From positions 1-56,114 of the forward strand of contig JAFEDF010000182.1 in the NCBI GenBank assembly GCA_018241785.1: a stretch of 56,114 nucleotides of DNA, written 5' to 3'. The first letter of the stretch is position 1, and every line of letters starts with the position of its first letter. This stretch comes from Pseudomonadota bacterium (GTDB lineage Bacteria; Pseudomonadota; Gammaproteobacteria; Burkholderiales; Casimicrobiaceae). The notes beneath the pieces are model-generated. The model saw only the letters and a list, made by a program, of their open reading frames with translations. It was not told the origin of the DNA and ran no database searches. Position numbers and translations under genes: made by a program. Below, in pieces: positions 49,228 to 56,114 of this stretch.

Positions 49228-49272
49228 GAGTCCGCTCCTTGGGCTGTTTCTGGCGAGCTGCTTGCGGTGTTC

Positions 49273-50097
49273 CTAGTAGTGGCGGGGGGCCTCGCGCTTG
49301 ATGCCGAGCCCCATGTCCATCGGCGCGTTCTGCAGCAGCTCCATCGAATGGCGCTTCTGCTGCTCGGGATCGTCGCGCGTCTGTGTCGGCAGGTTCGCGG
49401 CGGTGCCGTTGGCCCTCGAGACGCGCTTCTCGTAGGCCGCCGCCGGTTTGAAGAACATATGCGCGAACTTCGACCACGGCACTCCACCGAAGAGCACGAT
49501 CGTCGCGATGATGTAGAGCCAGAAGAGCAGGCCTGCGCTGCCTCCAGCCGCCGCCCAGATGACCCCGAGCGTTACGCTCACGACGAGCGACAGCACGAAC
49601 AGGTCGGCCTTCACGAGGCGGAACGGCGTGTGGCCCTCCGCCGAGACGTCGACGCGGATGAAGAACCAGAACCAGTAGCCGCCGACCAGCACCAGTATCG
49701 CGCCGATCCACCACAGCGTCGGCCAGACCGCCGGCGTCACGGTCGCGCCGGCCGGGTAGGCGAACACCATCACCGCCGTGGCAACGAGGTAGATGACGAA
49801 CCCGTACATGCCGAGCAGGTGCGCAACTCGGCGCTTCGGGTTGCAGAACTCGCCGGACGCGAGCACGTCGACGAGCACCGTCTGCGCGGCGATCGAGACC
49901 CGCTCGCCACCGTGCACCTCGCGGCCCCTGCCCTGTGACTTGCGCATGTTGGCGAAGAAATACTTCGCGCTACCCTTGTGGACCGTGTCGAAGAGCGTCC
50001 CGATCACCACGGCGAGCGCCATCACGACGAGGAACCACTGCAGGAAACCGGCAGGCAGCGACGCGCCTGCGACGGCGAACGGATTGACGCTTGGCAT
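49273..50097 (-). CDS. aprM: AprM-like membrane anchor of adenylylsulfate reductase
   Basis: A 274-residue integral membrane protein with about five to six hydrophobic segments (FLQWFLVVMALAVVIG, MYGFVIYLVATAVMVF and others). It resembles the DsrM/NarI-like membrane proteins, and several His residues could carry heme. Placed directly before aprBA, it matches AprM, the proposed quinone-linked membrane anchor in sulfur oxidisers lacking QmoABC. ATG 50097 follows GGAGGAGGG. It is the first apr gene; the promoter must lie between it and the tRNA at 50203. Confidence 0.82.
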   Translation of the reverse strand: MPSVNPFAVAGASLPAGFLQWFLVVMALAVVIGTLFDTVHKGSAKYFFANMRKSQGRGREVHGGERVSIAAQTVLVDVLASGEFCNPKRRVAHLLGMYGFVIYLVATAVMVFAYPAGATVTPAVWPTLWWIGAILVLVGGYWFWFFIRVDVSAEGHTPFRLVKADLFVLSLVVSVTLGVIWAAAGGSAGLLFWLYIIATIVLFGGVPWSKFAHMFFKPAAAYEKRVSRANGTAANLPTQTRDDPEQQKRHSMELLQNAPMDMGLGIKREAPRHY

Positions 50098-50202
50098 GGA
50101 AATTCCCTCCTCCCGCGCGCTATTCTATGCGGGCGCGGGACCGGCCGACGGAAAATCTTGCTATGCGGTCATACAGCGCGTTAATGGCGCTGCGAAGGGA
50201 AG

Positions 50203-50279
50203 TGGCGCGCCCGGCAGGATTCGAACCCACGACCCCCTGGTTCGTAGCCAGGTACTCTATCCAACTGAGCTACGGGCGC
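50203..50279 (-). tRNA. tRNA-Arg (ACG anticodon)
   Basis: The minus strand reads GCGCCCGTAGCTCAGTTGGA at the 5' end and ends in CGGGCGC-G-CCA. The 7-bp acceptor stem pairs fully, the D arm, CCTGG/CCAGG anticodon stem and the GTGGGTTCGAATCC T arm are complete, and the anticodon in loop CTACGAA is ACG. The 3' CCA is encoded. It lies between the ClsB-like gene and aprM. No attachment-site duplication or integrase is visible next to it. Confidence 0.96.
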
Positions 50280-50304
50280 GAGCGGCGGAGTATAGCAAAG
50301 GAGC

Positions 50305-51735
50305 TCAGTCGGGGTCGCGCCGGTCGCGCCGGATCGACACGGCTTTCGCCGCCCAGGCGATGCCGACCCACACCGCGACGAATGCGAGCGGCCACGCGAG
50401 GACGCGCGGCCACCACGCCGCGACGGCGCCGATCAGGATCGCGACCACCGCCATGATGACGAGGAGCCTGCCCTCGGCCGGTCCCAGGGCGCGGCGGTCG
50501 GTCAATGCCGCACTGAGCGCGCTGCCGACGCTGAACGCACCGGCCGCCGCGCGCCCGGCACTGCCGGAGCTCGCGCGCCGCGCCGGATTTGCCTCGATGC
50601 CCGGACCGTAGCCGGAGGAGCTCGTGCGCACGCGGTTCTTCGGCGTCAGCACGATCTCGGTCGAGTGCTCGAGATCGGCTTCGAATTGCGCCGCGAGCTG
50701 CTCCGAGAACGCATCATCCTCGATTGCGACGTCGAGCTCGTAGTTCGACCGCCAGCTCACGAAGTTGAGGTTGGTCGAGCCCACCCGCGACCAGTGCCGG
50801 TCGGTGACCGCAGTCTTCGCGTGGAGCATCGTGCCGTTCCATTCGAACACGCGCACGCCGCCTTCGAGGAGTGGCCGGTACTGTGCGCGCGACAGCGGCG
50901 TGAGCGCCGGAATGTCGCTCGCCCCTGGGACGAGAAGACGCACGTCGACGCCGTCGCGCGCCGCTGCGCACAATGCGTGAACGTACGGCGCCGTTGCGAC
51001 GAAGTAGGCGTCGGTCAACCACAGCTCGCGGCGCGCGATCGACGCGACGACGAGGTCGGTCCGGAACGTCCCGGCCTCGTCGGGCTCGTTCGCGATCACA
51101 TGCAGGTGGATCTCGCCCATGCGCTCGTGCGACGCGTCGCCGCCGGCCAACCCGGGAGCGAGCGGCGGCCCGCAGGTCGCGGCAACACGCGCGAACGCGC
51201 GCGCGACGGCCGCAACCGCCGGTCCGCGAATCTCGATGCCGGTATCGCGCCATGGCTCGAGATGACGCGCCGGGTCGCCGAGCCAGCGCTTGCTGATGCA
51301 GAGGCCGCTCACGTAAGCGACCTCGCCATCGACGACGATCGTCTTGCGGTGATCGCGCGAGACCCAGGCGAGCGGACTCGCGAGCTGCGGCGGATTGAAC
51401 ACGCGCACGTCCACACCCGCGCCACGTGCGTCGCGCCAGAGTCCGAGCTGACGCCAGCAGCCGAGCCAGTCGACCACGACCGTCACGGCGATTCCCCCGG
51501 TGGCGCGCGCGGCGAGGAGTGCCGCGAACTCGCGGCCCACGGCGTCGTCGTCGACGATGTAGCTCTCGAACAGGATCGAGCGCCTCGCTGCGGCGATCGC
51601 GTCGCGCCACGCCGGGTAGTTCTCGGCGGCGTCGCGCAGCAGCCTGACGGCGTTGCCTTCGTAGGCGGGCTCACCGGCAGCGCGGCTGAACGCGCGCTCG
51701 GCGACATCCCGGAGCGGAAGCGAGGTGCGCGGCAC
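50305..51735 (-). CDS. Phospholipase D-like / cardiolipin synthase B-type protein
   Basis: A 476-residue protein with two HKD motifs: H129-x-K131-x4-D136 (DHRKTIVVDG) and H305-x-K307-x4-D312 (LHAKTAVTD), both followed by the typical G-S-N or SG region (VGSTNLN). The arrangement matches ClsB-like cardiolipin synthases, which make cardiolipin from phosphatidylglycerol, or from PG and PE. A hydrophobic pair near residues 425-465 suggests a C-terminal membrane anchor, which is not a standard ClsB part. The start is GTG 51735 (VPRTSLPLR). Confidence 0.83.
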   Translation of the reverse strand: MPRTSLPLRDVAERAFSRAAGEPAYEGNAVRLLRDAAENYPAWRDAIAAARRSILFESYIVDDDAVGREFAALLAARATGGIAVTVVVDWLGCWRQLGLWRDARGAGVDVRVFNPPQLASPLAWVSRDHRKTIVVDGEVAYVSGLCISKRWLGDPARHLEPWRDTGIEIRGPAVAAVARAFARVAATCGPPLAPGLAGGDASHERMGEIHLHVIANEPDEAGTFRTDLVVASIARRELWLTDAYFVATAPYVHALCAAARDGVDVRLLVPGASDIPALTPLSRAQYRPLLEGGVRVFEWNGTMLHAKTAVTDRHWSRVGSTNLNFVSWRSNYELDVAIEDDAFSEQLAAQFEADLEHSTEIVLTPKNRVRTSSSGYGPGIEANPARRASSGSAGRAAAGAFSVGSALSAALTDRRALGPAEGRLLVIMAVVAILIGAVAAWWPRVLAWPLAFVAVWVGIAWAAKAVSIRRDRRDPD

Positions 51736-51791
51736 GACTGGCTCGCTAGGCCGGTGCGCGGTCCGGACGGTCGCGGCGCGGCGCCACGGGC

Positions 51792-52823
51792 TCAGCTCGC
51801 GGCCGACTCGCTCTCCAGCATGCCGAGTTGCCAGACATCCTTCCGGCCCTGATGCATGAGCGGCATGATCGCGAGGCGCCCGGTCGGGCCGATGCTCTTC
51901 GCGAGGAAGCGCATCTCTGCGAACTGTGCGCGCGTCGTCTCATCGATTTTCGGATCGAAACCGTTTTCCCGCATCATCAGCAGTCCCTTGGCACGCAGCG
52001 CGAGCTCGGTGTGCAGCCGAAGGTAGCACAGGATGTCCGCCACTACGGGGCCCTTGAAGCGCTCCCTCAGCGAGCCGAGGTAGCGCCCGGCAGGCGATTG
52101 GCTGAAGCCTCCCGAGGTGATCGATTCGAGCATCTGCGTATCGGCGTCGAAGCCGTGCCCGAGCCAGTTTGCCACCGCGCGCTCGCTGCGGTCGAAGGCA
52201 ATGAACAGCATTCCCGGTACGACCACCATCACCGCCAGTGTCGAGACGAGCGGCGACACGAAGCTGTGGTTGTACGCGGCATGCGGCAGGACGGCGAGCA
52301 GATATCCTGGAGCGAACGCGGCGAGGCCGGCCTGCGGCCAGCGTTCGAGAACCGCGATCCCCACCACCGCGAGCATCGCCGTGCAGCCGCCGTGCATGAT
52401 CGCCGTGCCGAAGCCGCGCACGATCCACAGGCCGACACCGGCGTCAGGAACGAGGCGCTGGTAGGCGATGTTCTCGACGATCGCGAAGCCCGCGCCGACG
52501 GCGAAGCCGAGAATCGCGGCATCGACGAGGAAGCCGACGCGGTTCATCCGCACCAGCGCCACGACGACGAGGCCCTTGGCGAATTCCTCGACGAGTGGGC
52601 CGACGTAGCGCGAGTACGTGACGAAATCGAGCCCCGTCCAGCCGATCAGGGCCCCGTTGACCTCGTAGCACACTCCCGCAGCGGCGAAGCCCGCCACGAT
52701 GACGGCAATGACGATCCTCGCCGCGACGAGGCCGTAGCTGTCGAGCCAGAACAGCGCGGCGAGAAAGCCCAGCACCGGCAGCAGGCCGATCAGGACGTGC
52801 AGAGCCGCTGCTGCATAGCCCAT
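51792..52823 (-). CDS. PrsW-family integral membrane protein
   Basis: A 343-residue membrane protein. The PrsW/CAAX-protease-like signature is present: PLVEEFAKG, FAIVENIAYQ, TAIMHGGCTAM and LPHAAYNH supply the conserved Glu-Glu, Glu-Asn and His residues. Members include the site-1 protease for the anti-sigma factor RsiW in Bacillus, but most proteobacterial members are uncharacterised. The last ~110 residues are cytoplasmic and polar (AQFAEMRFLAKSIG). ATG 52823. No sigma/anti-sigma pair is in the window. Confidence 0.8.
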   Translation of the reverse strand: MGYAAAALHVLIGLLPVLGFLAALFWLDSYGLVAARIVIAVIVAGFAAAGVCYEVNGALIGWTGLDFVTYSRYVGPLVEEFAKGLVVVALVRMNRVGFLVDAAILGFAVGAGFAIVENIAYQRLVPDAGVGLWIVRGFGTAIMHGGCTAMLAVVGIAVLERWPQAGLAAFAPGYLLAVLPHAAYNHSFVSPLVSTLAVMVVVPGMLFIAFDRSERAVANWLGHGFDADTQMLESITSGGFSQSPAGRYLGSLRERFKGPVVADILCYLRLHTELALRAKGLLMMRENGFDPKIDETTRAQFAEMRFLAKSIGPTGRLAIMPLMHQGRKDVWQLGMLESESAAS

Positions 52824-52853
52824 GGATACCGGCTCAATCCGATCGGAACGCGG

Positions 52854-55784
52854 TCAGAGCACCTTGAGCGACAACATCCACTCGTCTCCGTGCCTGCGCG
52901 AGCCCTCGAAGCCGATCGCGTAGCCGGCGGAAAGCGTCATGTCGTAGCGGTGCATCACGTGGAAGCGCAGGTCGACCTGCGCGCCGATGTCGCCGTATCC
53001 CTTGCGAAGCTGCCGGTTGCCGGGATCGGTCCACAGGCCGGTCGCGAACACCGCAGGACGAAGCCAGTTGAGATAGAAACCCGGCGTGCCGACCGACTCG
53101 AACACGTGCGGCGGTAGATCGAGCTCGCCCAGTTCGCGCAGGAAGCTCTGTCCGGCGATCTCGTCGATGCCGAAACCCGGGAGCGAATCGTAGTCGCGAT
53201 AGCGCTTGACTTCGCCGTTGTCGACGTAGTTGTTGCCAAAACCGCCAAAGTAGTAGCTCGCGACCGGGCTGTTCCGGTCGCCGTTTCCGGCACCTCCGGC
53301 GCTGCGCAGCCAGATCGACGCGTGCGCCAGCGGCAGCGCGAAGCCGTAGTCGAAGTTGCCGCGGACCTGGGTCGTCGTCCCGGTCTCGATGTGGCTCGCC
53401 TTCACCACCGCATCCCACTTGATGCCCTTCTCGTCGTCGACCGCGCCGAGCGACCGGCGCAGGTAGGTGTAGTGGAGCCCAATCTGCGCGGTCGCGAGGC
53501 GCGTGAATCCGGTGCCGACATTCTGCGCATTGGGCAGCGTGTCGATGTGGTCGAACCAAGCGACGTCGTAGCTCAGCTTGAGCTCGCGCGGAAGGTCGTA
53601 GATCAGGAGATCGTCGTAGCCGAGCTTCGCGGCAAAGCCCTTGCGGCTCGTCTTGGTGGGCCCGAAGAGGTCGTAGAAGTCGGAGCGGTTCCACGCGAGG
53701 CTCGCGCGCCAGCCGAGATAGTCTCCGGAAATGTCGAAATGTGCGCGCTCGTCGCTCGACACGTTCCCGAATGGCGTGTAGGCGGCCGTGATGGCGACGT
53801 TGGCGAATGCGATCGGGTCGGCGAGATTGATCTTGTAGCCGAGCCCGACCGAGTTCTTGTAGCCCTGCACGGTCGGGAACGCATTCTCGACGCCGATCTG
53901 CTTCAGCGGCTCGTAGGTTCCCTTGGACGTGACGAGCTTGTCGTAGTCGACGGTGCCCGGCGGCGGCACCTGCCAGGTCTTGACGATCGGATACTTGTTC
54001 GCGACCTCGGTGCCGAGGAACGTGATTGCACTGACATCGGTGAGGGGCTTCGGATCGATCGTCACCGGAACGAAGCCCCCGCCGGTGTAATCGAGGACGA
54101 TGAGGCGCCCATCCTTCAGGGGCACCGGCCGGAAGAATCCGGTTTCGGCGTTCGACACCGCATCGACCTTGCCGGTCGCGACCTCGTAGCGGAAGATGTT
54201 CGATACCCCGGTGTAGTAGCTGCTGCCGTAGAGGTAGCGGCCGTCGGGCGAGAACACGAAACCCTCGGGAATCGACTGCCCGAATTTGAACTCGGACATA
54301 GGCTTCACGTCACCCTTCTCGAGGCTCGCAAGGCTCCACACGCGCACGAACTGGTCGGCGTTGAGCTCGCTCATCGACGCCGAGAGCAGGTGCCCGTCCG
54401 GCGAGATGTCGAGGTCGTAGGGGACCGATTCGTAGGGGAAGGTGTGAATCACCTGCCACGCCGTGTACGGCGCGGGCACCCTGACGATCTGCGCGAGGCC
54501 ATTCACGTGGCGCACGCCGATCAGCGCCTTGTCGACCGGATCGACGACGATGTCGCCGATCCTCGCGTCCTTGATCAGCGTGCGCTCCTCGCCGGTGTGG
54601 ACGTCGACCGCCATCAGGTCGCGCAGATTCTGGTTGTCGTTGGTGAAGTAGAGGATGCCGCCGGCCGGGTCGTAGGCGAGCGAAGTCACCTTGTAGAGCA
54701 TCGGACCCTTGAGGTCGGTGATGACCCGCGCCTGTCCGGTGCGCGTGTCGAGCGCGCCGATGTGGCTGACGACCCCCGGATAAACGAAGCCGGCGTAGAG
54801 GGTCGAGGTCCGGTCGTCGTAGTACATCCGCGAGATCGACCCCATCGGACGCCCGGCGAGCTTGGTGAACGGCGTGATCGGATGCTCGCGCACCTGCGCG
54901 AGGTTTTTATGCTGGAACGCGCGCTCGAAGCTGATCCAGTCCTGCCACGCCGTTTCGAGCGGCAGTCCGAACACCTGCTGGAAGCGATCAGCATAGTAGG
55001 CCTTGCTGCCGTCAGTGCGCTGGATCCACGCGACGACCTTCTCGGGCGAATAGGTGTACGCGAGATAGGTGAAGAACCGCGTCCCGTAGAGGTACGCGTC
55101 GGCGACGACCTGGAAGCTCGTCTGGACCCCTTGCGAATCGAGGCCCAGCGGGTCGTAGAATTTCGTGCCGTCGCGCACCATCGTGCGGAACATCATCTCG
55201 TCGTAGCCGCCCTGCACGCGCCCGATGCCTCCGTCCATCCATGTTTCCATGAACACCGCCCCGCCCTCGGCCCACCAGCGCGGCGATACCGTGCGGGGCG
55301 ATGTCAGGTACGAGTAGAGCAGCGATTCCGGGTTCGAGCGCTCGACGGCGACCTTGCCGTGAAAGAACGCGCGCCATCGCCGATCTGCGGCAGAGGCCAT
55401 GTCGCCTTGCACCACGTGCACCATCTCGTGGTTCATCAGCGTGTACATCCGCTCGACCGCCGGAAAGGTCTCGAAGGCGTGGGAAAGCGGAGCGATATCG
55501 ACAATGATGCGGTCGGTGGGGATCGCTCCGGTCACCGCATAGCCATAGTCGGCAAGATCGGTCAGCAGGATCGTCGTCGGCTCGGACGGCACCCACCCGA
55601 AGGTCCTGCGCTGGAAGCTGAGCGAATTGGTGAACGTGCGCACCGTGTGCGGCACGAGGTACTGGAGCTGGTCGAAATAAACGAGGTCGAGGTCGGGCGT
55701 CTTCACGTAAGAAAGACCCAAGCCCTCCCCGAGCGCGGCGCACGGCAGCAGCGCGAATGTGAGCAGGCAAAGACCGCGGCGCAT
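52854..55784 (-). CDS. Exported peptidase-MA-like/beta-propeller/outer-membrane-barrel fusion protein
   Basis: A 976-residue protein with a signal peptide (cleavage near ALG-E). The N-terminal domain (about 20-270) has NHEMVHVVQ (H119, E120, H123) and WWAEGGAVF with Glu173, the zinc site of peptidase-MA-like gluzincins. The middle (about 300-640) has repeated beta-propeller strands (LDTRTGQARVI, VHTGEERTL, FSPDGRYLYG). The C-terminal ~320 residues alternate polar/apolar as in an outer-membrane beta-barrel and end in WMLSLKVL. The ATG at 55784 is used because AGGA lies eight bases upstream; the ATG at 55790 is too close. The architecture is better known from Bacteroidetes and Acidobacteria. 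Confidence 0.75.
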   Translation of the reverse strand: MRRGLCLLTFALLPCAALGEGLGLSYVKTPDLDLVYFDQLQYLVPHTVRTFTNSLSFQRRTFGWVPSEPTTILLTDLADYGYAVTGAIPTDRIIVDIAPLSHAFETFPAVERMYTLMNHEMVHVVQGDMASAADRRWRAFFHGKVAVERSNPESLLYSYLTSPRTVSPRWWAEGGAVFMETWMDGGIGRVQGGYDEMMFRTMVRDGTKFYDPLGLDSQGVQTSFQVVADAYLYGTRFFTYLAYTYSPEKVVAWIQRTDGSKAYYADRFQQVFGLPLETAWQDWISFERAFQHKNLAQVREHPITPFTKLAGRPMGSISRMYYDDRTSTLYAGFVYPGVVSHIGALDTRTGQARVITDLKGPMLYKVTSLAYDPAGGILYFTNDNQNLRDLMAVDVHTGEERTLIKDARIGDIVVDPVDKALIGVRHVNGLAQIVRVPAPYTAWQVIHTFPYESVPYDLDISPDGHLLSASMSELNADQFVRVWSLASLEKGDVKPMSEFKFGQSIPEGFVFSPDGRYLYGSSYYTGVSNIFRYEVATGKVDAVSNAETGFFRPVPLKDGRLIVLDYTGGGFVPVTIDPKPLTDVSAITFLGTEVANKYPIVKTWQVPPPGTVDYDKLVTSKGTYEPLKQIGVENAFPTVQGYKNSVGLGYKINLADPIAFANVAITAAYTPFGNVSSDERAHFDISGDYLGWRASLAWNRSDFYDLFGPTKTSRKGFAAKLGYDDLLIYDLPRELKLSYDVAWFDHIDTLPNAQNVGTGFTRLATAQIGLHYTYLRRSLGAVDDEKGIKWDAVVKASHIETGTTTQVRGNFDYGFALPLAHASIWLRSAGGAGNGDRNSPVASYYFGGFGNNYVDNGEVKRYRDYDSLPGFGIDEIAGQSFLRELGELDLPPHVFESVGTPGFYLNWLRPAVFATGLWTDPGNRQLRKGYGDIGAQVDLRFHVMHRYDMTLSAGYAIGFEGSRRHGDEWMLSLKVL

Positions 55785-55841
55785 GTGCATGTTCCTGTCA
55801 CCCCCCCTCGCGGGTGCCGGCAAGGATAGAGACAATCCGTA

Positions 55842-55873
55842 CAAAAGAAAACCGCCGGCGGCTGCCGGCGGTT
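55842..55873 (-). terminator. Intrinsic terminator of the repeat-protein gene
   Basis: On the minus strand a perfect 10-bp stem (AACCGCCGGC/GCCGGCGGTT) with loop AGCC is followed by TTTTCTTTTG. It lies 28 bases after the repeat-protein stop and just before the start of the fusion-protein gene. This is the clearest Rho-independent terminator in the window. Confidence 0.88.
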
Positions 55874-55900
55874 CTCATGATGCAGGACTACGAGAGGCGA

Positions 55901-56114
55901 TTACTGCGCAACGGCTCCGTTGACCGCCCTGCCCGCCGACGCGTCCACTGCACGGCTGGTCGAGGCGTCGACCGCGTGACCCGCGGCGGCGTTCACCGCA
56001 CGACCCGTCGAGGCGTCGACCGCGTGACCTGCGGCGGCGTTCACTGCACGACCCGTCGAGGCGTCGACCGCGTGACCTGCGGCGGCGTTCACTGCACGAC
56101 CCGTCGAGGCGTCG
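55901..56114 (-). CDS. C-terminal end of a protein made of 8-residue repeats (partial)
   Basis: The frame runs from the window edge (5' end missing) to the TAA at 55901. All 70 visible residues except the final NGAVAQ consist of eight octapeptides of the form [DN]-A-[SA]-[TA]-[GS]-[RH]-A-V, alternating DASTGRAV and NAAAGHAV. No Cys or aromatic residue is present. This could be a secreted or surface repeat protein; no family was recognised. A strong terminator follows. Because the start is outside, signal peptide and total length are unknown. Confidence 0.65.
   Translation of the reverse strand, partial: DASTGRAVNAAAGHAVDASTGRAVNAAAGHAVDASTGRAVNAAAGHAVDASTSRAVDASAGRAVNGAVAQ
55922..56113. repeat. 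48-bp (2 x 24-bp) tandem repeat
   Basis: Four copies of a 48-bp unit lie end to end and run off the window. The three copies nearest the edge are nearly identical at the DNA level (C/T differences only). The innermost copy, next to the stop codon, is diverged. Each 48-bp unit is two related 24-bp halves. The repeat keeps frame and codes for the octapeptides above, so it is coding rather than a non-coding satellite. Confidence 0.9.

Noticed and set aside
50203..50279. tRNA as the integration site of a mobile element
   Set aside because: No integrase and no repeated 3' tRNA fragment were seen in the window.
55922..56113. CRISPR-like array
   Set aside because: The repeats are contiguous without unique spacers, keep an open reading frame and encode octapeptides; they are tandem coding repeats.

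Overview
The window comes from a high-GC chromosome, most likely of a betaproteobacterium (Burkholderiales or Rhodocyclales type). This rests on the complete aerobic benzoyl-CoA (box) cluster with a BoxR-type regulator, the AprM-type adenylylsulfate reductase cluster, and the general gene style. It cannot be assigned to a genus from sequence reading alone. Coding density is high, many genes overlap by 1 or 4 bases, and GTG and TTG starts occur. No phage, insertion sequence or CRISPR array was seen.

Layout. 1-7.2 kb is a housekeeping/accessory stretch: the tail of a probable DUF3734 patatin-like phospholipase, an MFS transporter, an aldo/keto reductase, a degenerate metallo-beta-lactamase-fold protein, nicotinamidase, a TlpA-like thioredoxin, a YdjA-like nitroreductase, an HSDL2-like SDR and an OxlT-like MFS transporter.

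7.4-20 kb is the aromatic catabolism island. The minus-strand run is boxR-boxC-boxB-boxA, a YraQ-type permease, a bifunctional enoyl-CoA hydratase/3-hydroxyacyl-CoA dehydrogenase and a 3-oxoadipyl-CoA-type thiolase. The plus-strand run is benzoate-CoA ligase (bclA) and an alpha/beta hydrolase. Together they cover benzoate -> benzoyl-CoA -> 2,3-epoxide -> ring opening, and then beta-oxidation to succinyl-CoA and acetyl-CoA. The semialdehyde dehydrogenase step (boxD) is not in the window. The boxR-bclA intergenic region carries two TGCA-N6-TGCA-like boxes, one placed on each divergent promoter; they are proposed as BoxR operators.

20-38.6 kb holds a UvrD-family helicase, a methyltransferase, PutA without the DNA-binding domain, a complete tripartite RND efflux operon, an HdeD-like protein coupled to a type I extradiol-dioxygenase-like protein, a small lipoprotein, a CtaG-family protein, an acyl-CoA synthetase, and a bactofilin coupled to a zinc-ribbon protein. 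38.5-45 kb is a five-gene YejABEF/Opp-type peptide ABC transporter.

45-50.1 kb is a sulfur-oxidation locus on the minus strand: aprM-aprB-aprA, then an unknown 116-aa protein, a SlyD-like FKBP isomerase and an unknown 52-aa protein. Beyond it lie a sugar-transferase remnant and a DUF2249 protein. The end of the window has tRNA-Arg(ACG), a ClsB-like phospholipase D, a PrsW-family membrane protein, a large peptidase-propeller-barrel outer-membrane protein, and the end of a protein built of perfect 8-residue repeats, followed by a good intrinsic terminator.

The observations most worth a second look are the BoxR operator pair, the apr-linked small-gene set, the peptidase-propeller-barrel protein and the octapeptide-repeat protein. 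All functions are inferred from motifs and family memory; no database search was run.
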